The translations under genes were made by a program, and so were the position numbers. A model generated the notes under the pieces. It was not told the DNA's origin. It saw only the letters and a program-made list of their open reading frames with translations, and did not search any database. Positions 26,301 through 36,510 of a DNA stretch of 64,000 bases are shown in pieces. How positions within the stretch are numbered: position 1 is the first letter of the stretch; every line of letters starts with the position of its first letter. The stretch is from positions 33,489,841 through 33,553,840 of the forward strand of contig OV884009.1 in the NCBI GenBank assembly GCA_930367205.1, in the 5' to 3' direction. This DNA is from Acanthosoma haemorrhoidale (Eukaryota > Arthropoda > Insecta > Hemiptera > Acanthosomatidae).

Positions 26301-29300
26301 GTCACTAAGTTATGGTTTACTGACACTATTCTCCAAGTTTTGTGCTGGATGCCAAGTTACATTTCAATTTGTCAACCCAACTCACAGATACCTTAAAACC
26401 TGTTAGTATAGAAGCTTGGGTGATTCCCAATGTCTTCTCTTGTATCAACAATCGAGTAACTCCTTAGAAAGAAAAAAGAAGAACTAAGGAGAATAAGGTG
26501 AAGATATATATCGCCCAACAACAAGAAAATATGGGAAATATTATGCCTCTTAAAAATTATTAAAGTTTGAGACAAGGTGACATACTTGTAAATTACTACA
26601 TAAATGGTAATTATAAATAAAATATTAATATATATTCTTTCTTTATAAAATTAATAAGATTCTCTCTTCTCTTGACTCTAGGTTTCAGATAAAGTATTAC
26701 TAATAAATTAATCTCAGATTTTTATTTTTAATCATTATTTTCAATAAAGGCTATTAGCAGCATATCTTAACAATAAGAGAATCCAAAAAAAACTATTCTT
26801 TAGCCAGTTCCATTTAAATACCTATTTTGCTATCAAAACTCAGGACTACAATTCTATAACAGTAATCCTTCGTTGCATAATCCAGTAATCAGTGCATCAA
26901 TGTACAAAAAGCAATCCCTTTTTCCAAAGAAAATAAGAAAAAAAACTTAACATACTTAATTTTGGTTATGTGTGACTAAACGTTACAAGGAATAGGAAAA
27001 TCAATATAAATAAATGATACAAAGCTAGAAATCTGTTATTTTGGATATGCAACTCCAATATGCAATATGATTACATGATCCATTTTATTATTATTCCATT
27101 GGATTTAATTTTATTATTATTCTATCTGTCTACATAAACCATTTTATTGTTATTATATCTTACATAAACCATTTTATAATTGTATTTCTACCCTTGCAAT
27201 ATTTATTATGTCTAAGGGACTGATAGGTATGATGTGTTGTCAACAACTCAATGTGTTAGACTGGCCACACTTTATCTCTGTTATAAAAACAAAACATTCA
27301 ATGATCAGAACTAAATTATAATACCCCATATCTATGACATTGATTTAATCTGGACTTTCTGTCTTTTTTTTTTTTTAGTGCCCATACCATTTGAACTTTT
27401 TATTTTTGTCAGTGATCTTCATGCCATTTCGTTATGATAATCAGCAAATTTTCTTTGAGCATAACAATGTAATTTGCATGTATGATATAAAAAAGGATTT
27501 GACATACCTGGGAAGAGGATACAATGTGGCGCTTATCTGGTGCCCAATCAGAACAGAGGACTTTAGCTTGATGACCTTTCAAAAGCCGTCTTGCTTTAAT
27601 ATTCTGAAAGTTTATCGCCTCTAACCTTTCTCCAACTGAAGCCACTGAAAATCGAGTGAAATATTTAAATTCCTGGCACATAAATGTTAGTCTGTGATGA
27701 TGTTAATACAAATTATATTTATATATTATTCTATACTAATGGAATAACATATAAACTTTAAATTGATACTAACACACCAAATAAGCTCTCATAAACTACT
27801 CAACATGAAAGTGATTCTGATAAAGAAAATGAAAACTGGAATTTTGACTGTTTTCAAAAGCTCTAACTTCTTAAATTCATTGAAAAACAATGCGAATCGT
27901 GATGTATTAAGATAATTAATGAAACACACTAATATAATAGATACGGAATAGGATGGCCTAGTTGGAAGGGTGTCTGAACTGAAATCAGAAGGTACTAAGA
28001 TCCCCATCACTATTTTTTTTTTCCTCTTTAACCCTTTTGAGAGCTGGGTAGCTATTTTCACTCTTTTCATTTCTGTTATTCCTATCTTTTAATTATTATA
28101 ATTTTCCTTACTCCTAGGTGTGGGGTTTTTAAAAAGTATTTTTTTATTTTAATTCTGTTTAGTAAACATTAAAAATCTATCTGATTTCACTTGTTTTTTG
28201 ATAATCTTATTTATTTATGAAATATCAGAGAAAAGTTTTGTTTTTAATTTTTGTACATAATTGGAATTTTCAAATAATGCTTATGTGAAATGATCGATTT
28301 TGCCCAATTTTATTCATTAAAAATTTGAAATCATCTCATATTTTGCCCATTTGTAACATAAATTATGAAGTATTCTTCGTAATGTGTCTTTATTCCCACT
28401 GAAATTAATTTCTGTATTTTCTCTTATTTTTTTTGCAAAATTTCCCTCCAATGACGGTTGTTTTTTATCTGTTATGTGGAAGTTATACACTAATCTGCGA
28501 ATGGCTTCTTTATCAAAGCTATCAATATTTACTTTTGTTTTATTATTCCGTTTCTTGGCTGGAGTTTAAAACTTGGTTTATCCCCCCTTTCTACAGCTTC
28601 ATTTTATTGTATGATGTTTCTCAGAGATACAAATAGCTTGGGAAACCCATTTCATAACAGAGGAAACATTGATTGGTCCATTCTCAGCCTGTTTATATAA
28701 ATTTTAATATGTTCATAATTACGTTCTTATGCCGACAGTGAACTGTTTTACTTCTACCTAGTTTGACATGATAGCAGGTTTTTTAACTGTTACAAATTAT
28801 CTTTATAAAAAAGCTGTTAGATACTACTTTGATAAAAATACATTTGAAAAAAACTGTTTTATTGAATTCAAATAAGGGGAGAGATTTCCACGCATGTTTT
28901 TACTGAAGTGGAATATTGGAAGTTTTTGAGCATGAGTGGATGGGATCAGCAGGAAGAATGTTGGGCTTGTTCGCATCTCACTCCCCACGGTGTGGTGACA
29001 CCAGCAAACTCTAGTTAGACAGACACCAAACATGTTAGTCTCTCAGCACCACAAACCAACCAATAAGAGATTGTTCCATAATAATTTACAAACTATCCGC
29101 ATTTTATGCGGATTTACAAATTATCGCACTGCTACACTGATTTGGGATGGGTAAACCCATCTGCCCATCAACAATATTCTTTAATCTCTTCCTCCACTGT
29201 ACCATCTCCACAAACAGCACTTATAAGGGCTCTTGTAGTTTGCTGAAAAACATATTCAGGAAAGCCAAATTTGGTCCAGAGTAATTTTTAGTAACAAAAA

Positions 29301-30462
29301 AGTTTCTTTCCCAAATCTTGATGTCCTTGACAGTTTCAATTATTACTGGCACGACCTAAGAAAGGAAAACAAAATGTTGTTGGGAAGGTCACTTTAAATG
29401 ATAAGGGCAAGTCTCAAATCGTGTTCATTACTGGCAAAATGAATGGTGTTAGTTATCAAAAAGTGTCGGAAGAATTTCTTTTGCCATTTATTACATTATT
29501 AGAAAAAGAGATAATTTTCCAACAAGATAACGCACCAACACACACACAGCACGGGCCACAAACAGTGGCTTGAGGATGTAAGGCTCAATGTTTTGGATTG
29601 GCCAGCACTTAGACCAGACCTTAACCCCATTGAAAATTTGTGGAGAATCTTGGCTAGGAACAGCTATAACCAGAAGCCAGAGATACAAAATATCAAGTAA
29701 CTTCCAAAAAGGATCACACAAGCTTGGCAAAACATACCAAAGAGCACTTAAAAAAACTTTAAGTTTTCCCAAAGGTAAAAAGTTTTCCAACAAGGCTGTT
29801 GAAGGTGATTAAAAAATGCGGAGGATGTTCTCAATATTAAAAGGAATTCACACTTTAAAGAGTCAAAAAGATTCTGAGTTTATACTTTTCCACGTTTGTT
29901 TTCCCTATTCTGTTCACTTTCCAGGCAATGTAATTTAATAAAATTTTCACAGATCTTGCAAGCCATTTTATAAAATATAGTATGTTTAGTTGAATAAATT
30001 TGAAATGAAAGCTTGAAAAAAGTTTAAAAGATTTTATCATCTGTTTATAATTTTTCACAGACCTATGTATACATATAAATGTTTTCTTTTTCCCACTCTA
30101 TTCAAACAGTATTACAAGAGAGAGAACATTGCTCACAAAAATCAACATTGATGTCTTAACAATTGCCATAATACCTTAAAAATAACCCGATAAAAGGGAT
30201 AGTAGTGACCTACGTAAAATTCAAAAACAATACCTGAGAAATGAGAACAATAAAAGTAAAATATAAGAATAAATTCAAGATATAAGCTTTAAATGTCGAG
30301 GAAAAAGAAATTTATAAGACGACTCAAAGTTGTAATATTCTTAAATTACTTACAACTAACATCGTTCAATTTTTGCCGCTCCTCTTCCAGTCTTGCTTTT
30401 AAGGCATCCACTTCCTTTGTCAAGGATTCGATTGTTTCTTTTGGACTTCCATCCTGTGCCAT
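11156..30462 (-). CDS. Gbeta5: G protein subunit beta-5, complete, eight coding exons
   Basis: In other animals this protein forms an obligate dimer with R7-type RGS proteins through their G-gamma-like domain, and so helps switch off Gi/o signalling at the plasma membrane. Coding exons on the minus strand are 30354-30462, 27508-27644, 20237-20355, 15580-15706, 14482-14625, 11957-12097, 11725-11821 and 11156-11382. All phases agree, giving 366 residues. Residues 7-35 are a charged coiled coil ([18 protein letters not shown]). WD40 blades follow from about residue 56 ([14 protein letters not shown]) to 348, with WD or FD blade ends in exons 3, 5, 6, 7 and 8. The match is to beta-5 rather than beta-1: [34 protein letters not shown] and KESIIFGA are beta-5-type. 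The gene spans over 19 kb because introns hold mobile-element debris. Oddity: the usual terminal VWA is replaced by VC and an 18-residue tail. Confidence 0.95.
11725..11821 (-). CDS. Gbeta5: Gbeta5 coding exon 7
   Basis: Encodes residues 260-291 plus one base of G292: [32 protein letters not shown]. The acceptor is GTTTTCCAG and the donor GTAAGA. Confidence 0.94.
11957..12097 (-). CDS. Gbeta5: Gbeta5 coding exon 6
   Basis: Encodes residues 213-259: [42 protein letters not shown]. The acceptor is TTTTTTTAG and the donor GTAAAC; it is 47 codons. Confidence 0.94.
12205..13040 (+). mobile_element. Decayed Tc1-like transposon in Gbeta5 intron 5
   Basis: Plus-strand fragments in shifting frames fit a Tc1 transposase. 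[15 protein letters not shown], near 12520-12575, corresponds to the second helix-turn-helix. A CRMEF-like block is followed by [18 protein letters not shown] near 12800-12860, which is the region of the first catalytic aspartate; here the sequence is SNES rather than SDES. Near 12207-12235, AATGAACAAAAAAAGTGG resembles a Tc1 terminal repeat, but no matching right end was found. Confidence 0.65.
13275..13915 (+). mobile_element. Internally deleted mariner-like transposase in Gbeta5 intron 5
   Basis: The plus strand starts [17 protein letters not shown] at 13279 and continues, in a shifted frame, with [17 protein letters not shown] and [14 protein letters not shown]. This is the N-terminal DNA-binding part of a SETMAR-type mariner. 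It then jumps to the C-terminal catalytic part, IIFQ(D)NARPHTA-like near 13655-13690 and [11 protein letters not shown] near 13735-13765. The central part with the first catalytic aspartate is missing, and stops are common. Confidence 0.72.
13920..14481. other. Remainder of Gbeta5 intron 5
   Basis: AT-rich with no supportable feature. Confidence 0.35.
14482..14625 (-). CDS. Gbeta5: Gbeta5 coding exon 5
   Basis: Encodes residues 165-212: [36 protein letters not shown], then NTFVSG. The donor GTAAGT follows GGT, so the exon is an exact 48 codons. Confidence 0.94.
14626..15579. other. Gbeta5 intron 4
   Basis: AT-rich with stops in all frames. No repeat or mobile-element protein was recognised. 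Confidence 0.4.
15580..15706 (-). CDS. Gbeta5: Gbeta5 coding exon 4
   Basis: Encodes [16 protein letters not shown], a lysine-rich loop, then [18 protein letters not shown]. The acceptor is TTGTTTTAG and the donor GTAAGA; it ends in phase 0. Confidence 0.93.
15707..17849. other. Gbeta5 intron 3, part without recognised features
   Basis: AT-rich intron sequence. A GC-richer patch near 16055-16105 has no readable motif. No ORF longer than chance resembles a known protein. Confidence 0.35.
17850..18790 (+). mobile_element. Decayed non-LTR retrotransposon in Gbeta5 intron 3
   Basis: The plus strand carries a linker-like block from about 17960 to 18200 ([12 protein letters not shown] on one strand; [12 protein letters not shown] on the coding strand). 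RT blocks follow: [17 protein letters not shown] (about 18440-18500), [17 protein letters not shown], then [18 protein letters not shown] (about 18640-18695) and a SSSVRLFR block. The [10 protein letters not shown] box contains the first catalytic aspartate region of the RT. The GVPQGS and YADD boxes are missing, so the copy is 3'-truncated. Frames are interrupted. It is of Jockey/CR1 type by these motifs. Confidence 0.82.
18868..18966 (+). repeat. Dispersed repeat, copy 1 (about 100 bp)
   Basis: It runs from GTAAATGGC to GGTCAGATATGAGGT and aligns by eye with 33599-33696, with shared blocks GTAAATGGC, GGGATGTAGC/TGGTATGCAG, TAGTGGG/ATTGGGC and AGGTCAGA. It starts roughly 80 bases after the non-LTR fragment. 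Class unknown. Confidence 0.5.
18967..20236. other. Gbeta5 intron 3, part adjoining exon 3
   Basis: AT-rich; no further feature recognised. Confidence 0.35.
20237..20355 (-). CDS. Gbeta5: Gbeta5 coding exon 3
   Basis: Encodes residues 83-121 plus two bases of G122: [40 protein letters not shown]. The donor is GTGAGT. The acceptor TTTATGCAAG has a weak pyrimidine tract, but the frame and homology fix it. Confidence 0.94.
21763..21840 (+). repeat. 75-bp direct repeat, copy 1
   Basis: AAATAACTCAAACAGGTG through CATAATCAC recurs at 22241-22314 with small indels. Both copies lie in Gbeta5 intron 2, 478 bases apart. Confidence 0.8.
22241..22314 (+). repeat. 75-bp direct repeat, copy 2
   Basis: Second copy of 21763-21840. 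It lacks a few bases of the central T/A run and is otherwise nearly identical at its left half. Confidence 0.8.
22677..22698 (+). repeat. GT microsatellite
   Basis: Eleven uninterrupted GT units in Gbeta5 intron 2. Confidence 0.95.
27508..27644 (-). CDS. Gbeta5: Gbeta5 coding exon 2
   Basis: Encodes residues 38-82, from [12 protein letters not shown] through [12 protein letters not shown] to HIVSSSQ. The acceptor is CGATTTTCAG and the donor GTATGT; the exon ends in phase 0. Confidence 0.94.
27645..29375. other. Gbeta5 intron 1, distal part
   Basis: AT-rich; no gene or element recognised with confidence. A GC-richer patch near 28880-29030 has no readable domain. Confidence 0.35.
29376..29825 (+). 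mobile_element. Decayed Tc1-like transposase C-terminal half in Gbeta5 intron 1
   Basis: The plus strand reads [17 protein letters not shown], then [22 protein letters not shown] in pieces (about 29400-29550), containing the second catalytic aspartate. In another frame it continues [18 protein letters not shown] (about 29590-29645), containing the third catalytic residue of the DDE/D triad (E in IEN, as in Tc1). A frameshift separates the blocks and the N-terminal half is absent. Confidence 0.85.
30354..30462 (-). CDS. Gbeta5: Gbeta5 coding exon 1
   Basis: The start codon is at 30462-30460. The exon encodes [14 protein letters not shown] and the coiled coil to KLNDVS, plus one base of codon 37. 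The donor is GTAAGT (30353-30348). Confidence 0.93.
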
Positions 30463-30488
30463 TTTAATTTTGCACATTTATCTATCTT
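30463..30488 (-). other. Gbeta5: Gbeta5 5' UTR piece with upstream acceptor
   Basis: Immediately upstream of the start codon, the minus strand reads GTTTCTCCTTAG ending at 30489, a good 3' splice site. The transcript probably has at least one further noncoding exon upstream, which I could not place. Confidence 0.5.
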
Positions 30489-32029
30489 CTAAGGAGAAAC
30501 ATTCACTTTAAAAATCCATAACAGAGATCCACAAGCAAATACACATATAAGATACAAACAAAACTTACTTAATAAAAACTGTTCCTATAAAATGTAACAA
30601 CCCATAAAATGTCATTTCTGAAACTAGTGTTGTAAATGAGCATGAAATGTTCTTTTAGGCAGCTCTAATAAATACTAAGATATTAATTTAAAATTAAGAC
30701 ATAAAACTGAATTGACAAAAGTATATTTATTCTAAGAATAACTATATGGAAGACTTGAGTTATCAACCTAAAGCACAATCTGTTAAATCAATGTTATTAT
30801 ACAATCGAGTTTCCTTACTTAATTGTTACTTGAACCACCTATCAAAAATCACACTAGTTTGAAAATGGCAGTTTGAGAATTACAAAGAGACAGGTTATTG
30901 ATTATTTTTCAGTACCGCCCACTTATTACAAGTAGGTACTCTTAAACATCTGCAAAGAGGCCTCAACAACGCTTACTACATTTTGAAATTAGAAATTCGT
31001 TTCTATTGCAATCCTATGTTAGTGTTAGTTAATAAGGGCTACATGAACTGTAGAGGTAAGTGGCTAAAGCAAGACTGAACGCTTTGCAGTTCAGTTATGT
31101 ACAAACTTATCGCCTCACCCACTAGGGTCAGGCTCAATTACGCCTCAATTCAGTGTCATCAGCTTTCGCACGTATACATTTATATTTAAAATAGACTATC
31201 TAAATAACTTATATCTTCCAAATATCTTCGTCACTCAACTCTTCAGAGGCTCAACAAGTAGCGTCAACTTTGTCAAATGTTATACTGAAGTAAAAAAAAT
31301 GACGAAAAAGAATAAGTATGGTTGATTTCTTCACGTCCATGGCAAGTCAAATGTCATGAGTTATTTTTAGAAGATTGGTCTGTACATATAAAAATAAGGA
31401 AGACGAAAGCCATATTGGAGAGGATCGAGGATATTTCATTGCTGTATGAAGGTGGAGAGTTGTGACTGGGCATGGCATTCAATTGTATTCGAGAGAGTGC
31501 ATAAGATAGATACAGAGCGATAATTGGATGTAGTGGGGGGTTTGGAACATTTTGGAATAGGAATAATATCGAAACAACCTCTCCTCATCGGTTTGTCAGT
31601 CAAAATTTCTTACGACCTGTCGAAAACATTTTTTTTTCTGTTGAAAACTTTTTTAACGTTTAATTTGGATGTGCTCTTCACGCGAGACCCTGTTTCGCGT
31701 GAGTTGAAATGAACGATTTTGAATATTCTGTGTGTTCTAGACATAGTTGATACAACATTTAGAGAGGTGGCCATATTAAACCAGGAACTCTCTGGGCCAG
31801 AGATGGGTAATAGGCAACTCTTCAGTACATTATCCCATAGCTGAGAGAGCTAGACAGTGGTAAATTCCGTATCTTCAATACGTGCCTTCAAGACTCAGTG
31901 CTACAACATATTGTTTTGTTTTTTTTAATTTAACTATGGTCGATTATGTGACGTAGGTTTTTTCCAACAACTAATACCACCACATACTTATAAAAATCAG
32001 TCAAAATATCTTGGGCCACACCTATCCTC
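30489..32029. other. Intergenic region upstream of Gbeta5
   Basis: This probably contains the Gbeta5 promoter and a noncoding first exon, because a 5' UTR acceptor is visible at 30489. No core promoter element can be singled out. A CAGAGATGGGTAAT near 31798 resembles a hAT end but has no partner. Confidence 0.35.
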
Positions 32030-33420
32030 GTCAATCTTCTGCTTCCAGTTCAATAAAGGAAACCCAACCAAAACACAGCCCTTCCAAAGAACCAAATAAT
32101 GTCGACGAATAACCGTTATTCTCGCCTAACAGTTTCGAAGCACTAAAAAGTTCAAAAAAATGAGCTATGCAGACACCGGAGCAACCTAAACTGCCATTCA
32201 CGTTCATGGGAAATATTGACAATTTTAAATTGCTATGTTCACAATTGACTAAAATTGTAGACACGGGCAAGTATGCATATGTCTCTCAATCGAGACACTA
32301 AAATATCTCGGAACACTCCCGATACTTATCGACTATTAATTAAATATTGGTAGAATAAAAAAAATGATTTCCACACATATCAGTTTAAAGAAGAAAAAGC
32401 TCTACTTGTGGTGTTCAGAAATCAGCAGCTCACTACACCTCCGGATTCAATATAAGATAATCTTAGAGCTCTAAGATTCACTCACAGTCCAACAAATTAC
32501 TAACATACGTCGGGAAGATAGAAAGCGAGATAAAGTTGTAAAAACACCATTACCATTATTTTTTATTGGTCTGAAACCGGCATCTGGAATAGAGAAAAAC
32601 TACGAACTAAATCACTTCTACTATACCAGAATTCAGGTTTAAAAACCGTATCCCAAGCGTGACATCGTCCAATAATACAATTGTCAAGTTTATGGGCACA
32701 CCAGCCATTCAGTCATCACCCTTCGTAGATGTGTAAAATGTGGTGGTAAACGCAAGATGATGTATGCAAGAAGCCCTTAAATCGCCTGCTGTTTGTCCGC
32801 TCTGCAAAGACCATAAGAGCTGTGAAAGTCACAAATTCTAGTCTAGGATTCAACAACGAAGTCGGCCAGAGGAAGAAAAGCAAGCGACGGTTAGCATAAG
32901 AAGCAATCCAGCGAGATATCCGCAAACCGTTCTTTCACGACATTCGAGAAGTTATTCTGGCATAAAACAAGCCCAGTCCCCTCCTCAGCCTCTACCTTCA
33001 AGCTCCCAGATCTCACTAGCCTGTCAAAATCTTCCCTTATAGAGTTCAAAACCCTAATTACTTCCCTTCTCACAAATCTTATCTCCTACACTATCCCTTA
33101 CAACTAAATTCGCAACTGTTTCCTTTTAACTCCTTATCCATTATTCTTTGGGAAGCGAATGGCACACATACAAACAATTTGGTGAATACACTACTTGACG
33201 AATAGAATATGAATGTGTCTCTCATTATTGAAACAAGACTTAACAAGAAGATAAGTACACGACTTATCGAACTGCCCACCCAACCCAGATAGAAAAATGA
33301 ATTCTACGTACGAAGTTCATCAGGTGATGAATGGGTGATTTTAGTATATAGATTTCAAATACCATAAACGACCACACCTCTCACACCTTAAACGCGACAG
33401 TAGATTGTTACGGAAGAAGG
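32030..33420 (+). mobile_element. 5' part of a Jockey-like retrotransposon: gag-like ORF1 and start of ORF2
   Basis: Plus-strand fragments in order match a Jockey ORF1. At about 32180-32270, LPFTFMGNIDNFKLLCSQ. Near 32360-32420, FHTYQ followed by a VVFRN-type block. A zinc-knuckle region at about 32680-32820 has YGHTSHSVITLRRCVKCGG and then cysteine-containing CALC-like remnants. Near 33180-33290, NVSLIIETRLNKK fits the start of the ORF2 endonuclease. The rest of ORF2 is absent. Retention of the 5' end with loss of the 3' end is the reverse of normal 5' truncation. Stops and frameshifts occur throughout. Confidence 0.78.
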
Positions 33421-33598
33421 ATCATAGAAAAAATGGCCAGGGAGGGAAGGATGGATCGTGACCAGGTTCCAATTAGCCAAAAAATAGTTCCCTTAAAAAG
33501 TTGAAATTTTCATCGAAGTGACCAGCTAATGATTGAGCGTTGACATGAAAAATGTTCAACTCGTTAATAAACTGAGACAAAAAAACATATGATGGGCA

Positions 33599-33696
33599 GG
33601 TAAATGGCTGAGTTACTGAAACACGAAAGTATATTGATTAAAATTTAGTGGTATGCAGTACATTGGGCTATAGTGAATACAGGTCAGAACCGAGGT
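33599..33696 (+). repeat. Dispersed repeat, copy 2 (about 100 bp)
   Basis: Diverged copy of 18868-18966 in the same orientation, starting GTAAATGGCTGAG and ending AGGTCAGAACCGAGGT. Confidence 0.5.
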
Positions 33697-34439
33697 AATA
33701 ATCTGGTTGGGATACGTCGTGCAAATTAATTGGTGTAGCGTACCTTGGATTGTCAAACGTTATTCTTAGAAACTTATTTTAGATTATTTGAAGTTTGCTA
33801 ATAGTGGTATGACTGGCTAAGCTCCAACTAGTTGCTGTTTAAGTTTGACGGATGATTGTGCTTTACTAACAAATTGTGAATGAATAATTTAGTCCGAGTA
33901 TTATGGGTAAAATGAATCCTTATAAAAAAAACAGATATTATAACATTCATCGAACACTTTATCATTGTCAACAAATGCCATCCCCGTGTGTTTTTTAATA
34001 CTGAAATTACGAGTGACAGTGTCTATCTACAACTCTATTTAAATAACTAGTCATTGTGTAGGCGTTTCTAAAACCAAACTTTTCTTAACCGATCCATTTA
34101 AATTAACATTACATACCTTCAACTGAGACCCTGTGTGGTCAGGTTTTCCTTTAATTTCTGCTGACCTCTAACAATTCTCTGAACTGTTCCTGATTAAGCT
34201 TACTATAATCCCAGGAGAGGGGATATGTGCAAGGAAACCGACTACCGCTATCCTAGTACAACTTCATATTCGTGTTCTTGCATTACACCCAGTTTAGTTA
34301 GTGTTGCGTCAACCTCTTTATCACGAATAATTAGAAGTTCCCCTCTTCTCGGCCCAGAAAATATCCACCTATGTTTCCATATTTTTATAATAAAAAAACC
34401 TTAAAGCGTCAGTTAAGAGAGGGGGAAACTAGTGTGTGA

Positions 34440-35180
34440 AACAGCCGAAGGCACATGTGGCGCGTCGGGGGCAACCCCCCACAGCTGGCCTGCCTATTTA
34501 AGCAGCCTGATTTGGGACATACGCCAGACTCTCAGAACCCGGCACCTGCGGAACATTGCTCCCTCTCTCTCTCTCTCTGCACTGGCGCTTGCCAATCTAC
34601 TCTAACCCTGGCTTTCTTATTCAACTATCTCTGCATCTCTCTTTCCTAACCTCGCTATGTTTAGTCCGGCGTTGTCAGACCCCACACCTTCCTAGTGGGA
34701 TTCTCTGCCTTCGTCTCACTAAAACTAGCACCTCCTTGGAATAGACCTCTTCCTCACGGACGACGTTCGCCATAGCCCTACAAACTTTACCTAGTAGCTT
34801 CTCCCACGGCGATCCAGGCTGGCTCTCTCCGGTTCACACATTCTCTTGGATCCGGACGGTTTTCGCCTACCATTAGATATGGAGTGTGAATTCGTGGCCA
34901 AGACCACATAAACTACCTATAATACCTACCCTGTTCCTCTTCTTCTGAATATAGTGCTTTGTCGGGGCACACCTAAGATCTTATGGAGTCAGATCAATAC
35001 GAATAAAGCTGCCCGCCAGCACAGGTCAAAGACCACAGGTTCCCTCATATTATCTCTTTCTTGGCGCTCGCCGGGTTGTAGTGACCCTAGCCCGCGGTGG
35101 GTGTCCTCCTCCCACCTTGGGGATATAATACCCGACAGTTGGTATGTAATATATTCGGGTACATTATGTCTTAAATCTTA
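34440..35180 (+). repeat. GC-rich dispersed repeat, copy A
   Basis: This patch is markedly GC-richer than its surroundings, with a CT run at 34561-34579. Two of its segments recur downstream in the same order and orientation: CTAAAACTAGCACCTCCTT (34719-34737) against 36283, and GGGGCACACCT..TATGGAGTC (about 34964-34991) against 36365-36393. Spacing differs, so the copies are diverged. It encodes nothing I recognise. Confidence 0.55.
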
Positions 35181-35339
35181 GCTTCCAGCGTTCGCACCTT
35201 ATTTTTAATGCGGTATTCTCCTTGTTCAGCCGTCACTCCTGACTTACTTATTAGTGTTAGCTGGTTACCTAGTTCAGTAATAGCTTTTTAGATTGACAGC
35301 ATTTTGTATGCAAAAAGCCATGGCATTCTTTAAGGATAA

Positions 35340-35990
35340 TGCAAGTTTTGGAGAATTTAATCGTGGCCATTAAAAGTTTATATACAGATGTGGAGGTAGT
35401 GGTAAGGACCAATGGGGAAAAGTTCGGGATCCTTCTCAATGCATTATGGAGTGAAGGAAGGAGATAGCCTTAGCCCACTTTTATTCATATTATTGTAGTG
35501 ACTAATACTCAAGCCTGGACGAAATTATTCAAGAAAGAAAATTAAGGAGCTCATGATTGATATTAGGTATCTATAAAATGGGAGGTTTTTACATTCAGGC
35601 TGTTTTAAATGCAGATAATGTCATTCTGGTAGTCAAGACACCCGAGAAACTCCAAGATTCCATTAATGCATGGGTCACTGCGATAGCTAGAAAATGTATG
35701 ACCCTAAATTAATCTAAATGAAAGTTAGTTTCCAGAAACTCAACTATAGCCCAATTACAGTTCATGGAGAAGTGTTGAATCATTCAACTACCAGGGATTA
35801 GAATTGAGGAAAATGGTAGAATCAATCCAGAAATTAGCAAAAGCATACATAAGCCTAACCAGTATTTCTCATTGAGAAATACAATAGAGAAGAGAGATTG
35901 AAACCAAAACGGTCATCAACCTACATGTTTTGACTTATGGATGCAGCAGCACCAATAACAAATACTAAGAAGTTACCCTCTCATCTGGTT
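35340..35990 (+). mobile_element. Decayed non-LTR reverse transcriptase
   Basis: The plus strand shows IKSLYTDVEVVVRTNGEKF (about 35365-35425), then after a frameshift GVKEGDSLSPLLFILL (about 35445-35495), then NADNVILVVKTPEKLQ (about 35610-35660), corresponding to the YADD box with the pair changed to ADN. The block order is correct. It is dead, without clear 5' end. Repeat copy B follows directly and may be its 3' part. Confidence 0.8.
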
Positions 35991-35999
35991 GTACAAAAC

Positions 36000-36510
36000 C
36001 AATTATATCCATACACTAATGTAAATATTGTCTGTCTAATAAATATCAAGGCTACTGCTTAGTTCAGGAGCCACTTGATGGCTGAGCAAGCAGGCCACTG
36101 ATTGGTTCGCACCATCAGAGGCCTCTTGCTATGAGATGCCTTCCCTCAAGCCTTGACTATCACGCTATGGCTTATCTCTGAATCGATACTTGCAGCTGAA
36201 TAGATGTCTTTATGCCTTATGATTTAAGAAGGCCTCTGAACCTCTCTACTTACCCGCTAGATCTAGTTTTGGAGATTCCTGGCTAAAACTAGCATCTCCT
36301 TAGAAGGGACCCCTTCCAGGCAGATGACAGTACCTCTTTACCTCAACATTGTGCGTACACTGATGGGGCACACCTTCTTAGAGATGGAGTCGGATAGCTC
36401 AGTGATAGAGCCTGTTGACAAGGTCATAGACCACTCATCTCTTTCTTTACCACCAGGGTTAGGTCAGTAAAGACCCCCTTAGTCATGGCCTGGAATAAGG
36501 ATGCAGGCAG
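36000..36510 (+). repeat. GC-rich dispersed repeat, copy B
   Basis: It shares two collinear segments with copy A (34440-35180): CTAAAACTAGCATCTCCTT at 36283 and GGGGCACACC..GATGGAGTC near 36365-36393. It contains GGATAGCTCAGTGATAGAG (near 36400), resembling a tRNA A box, but no B box follows. Lying just after an RT fragment, it could be the 3' region of that element. Confidence 0.52.

Larger units (their letters stand above)
20356..27507. other. Gbeta5 intron 2 (7.15 kb)
   Basis: The longest intron of the gene is very AT-rich. I see a two-copy 75-bp repeat (21763 and 22241), a GT microsatellite and homopolymer runs, but no transposase or reverse-transcriptase fragment. It is cleaner of coding debris than introns 1, 3 and 5. 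Confidence 0.45.

Noticed and set aside
27391..27624. Plus-strand open frame overlapping Gbeta5 exon 2
   Set aside because: It is the antisense shadow of the conserved exon and has no independent support.
31795..31815. Possible hAT terminal repeat, CAGAGATGGGTAAT
   Set aside because: No inverted partner was found within several kilobases, so there is no element to support.
36395..36460. Possible tRNA gene on the plus strand
   Set aside because: GGATAGCTCAGTGATAGAG resembles a D arm and A box, but no TTCGA-type T arm follows within the right distance and no acceptor stem can be paired.
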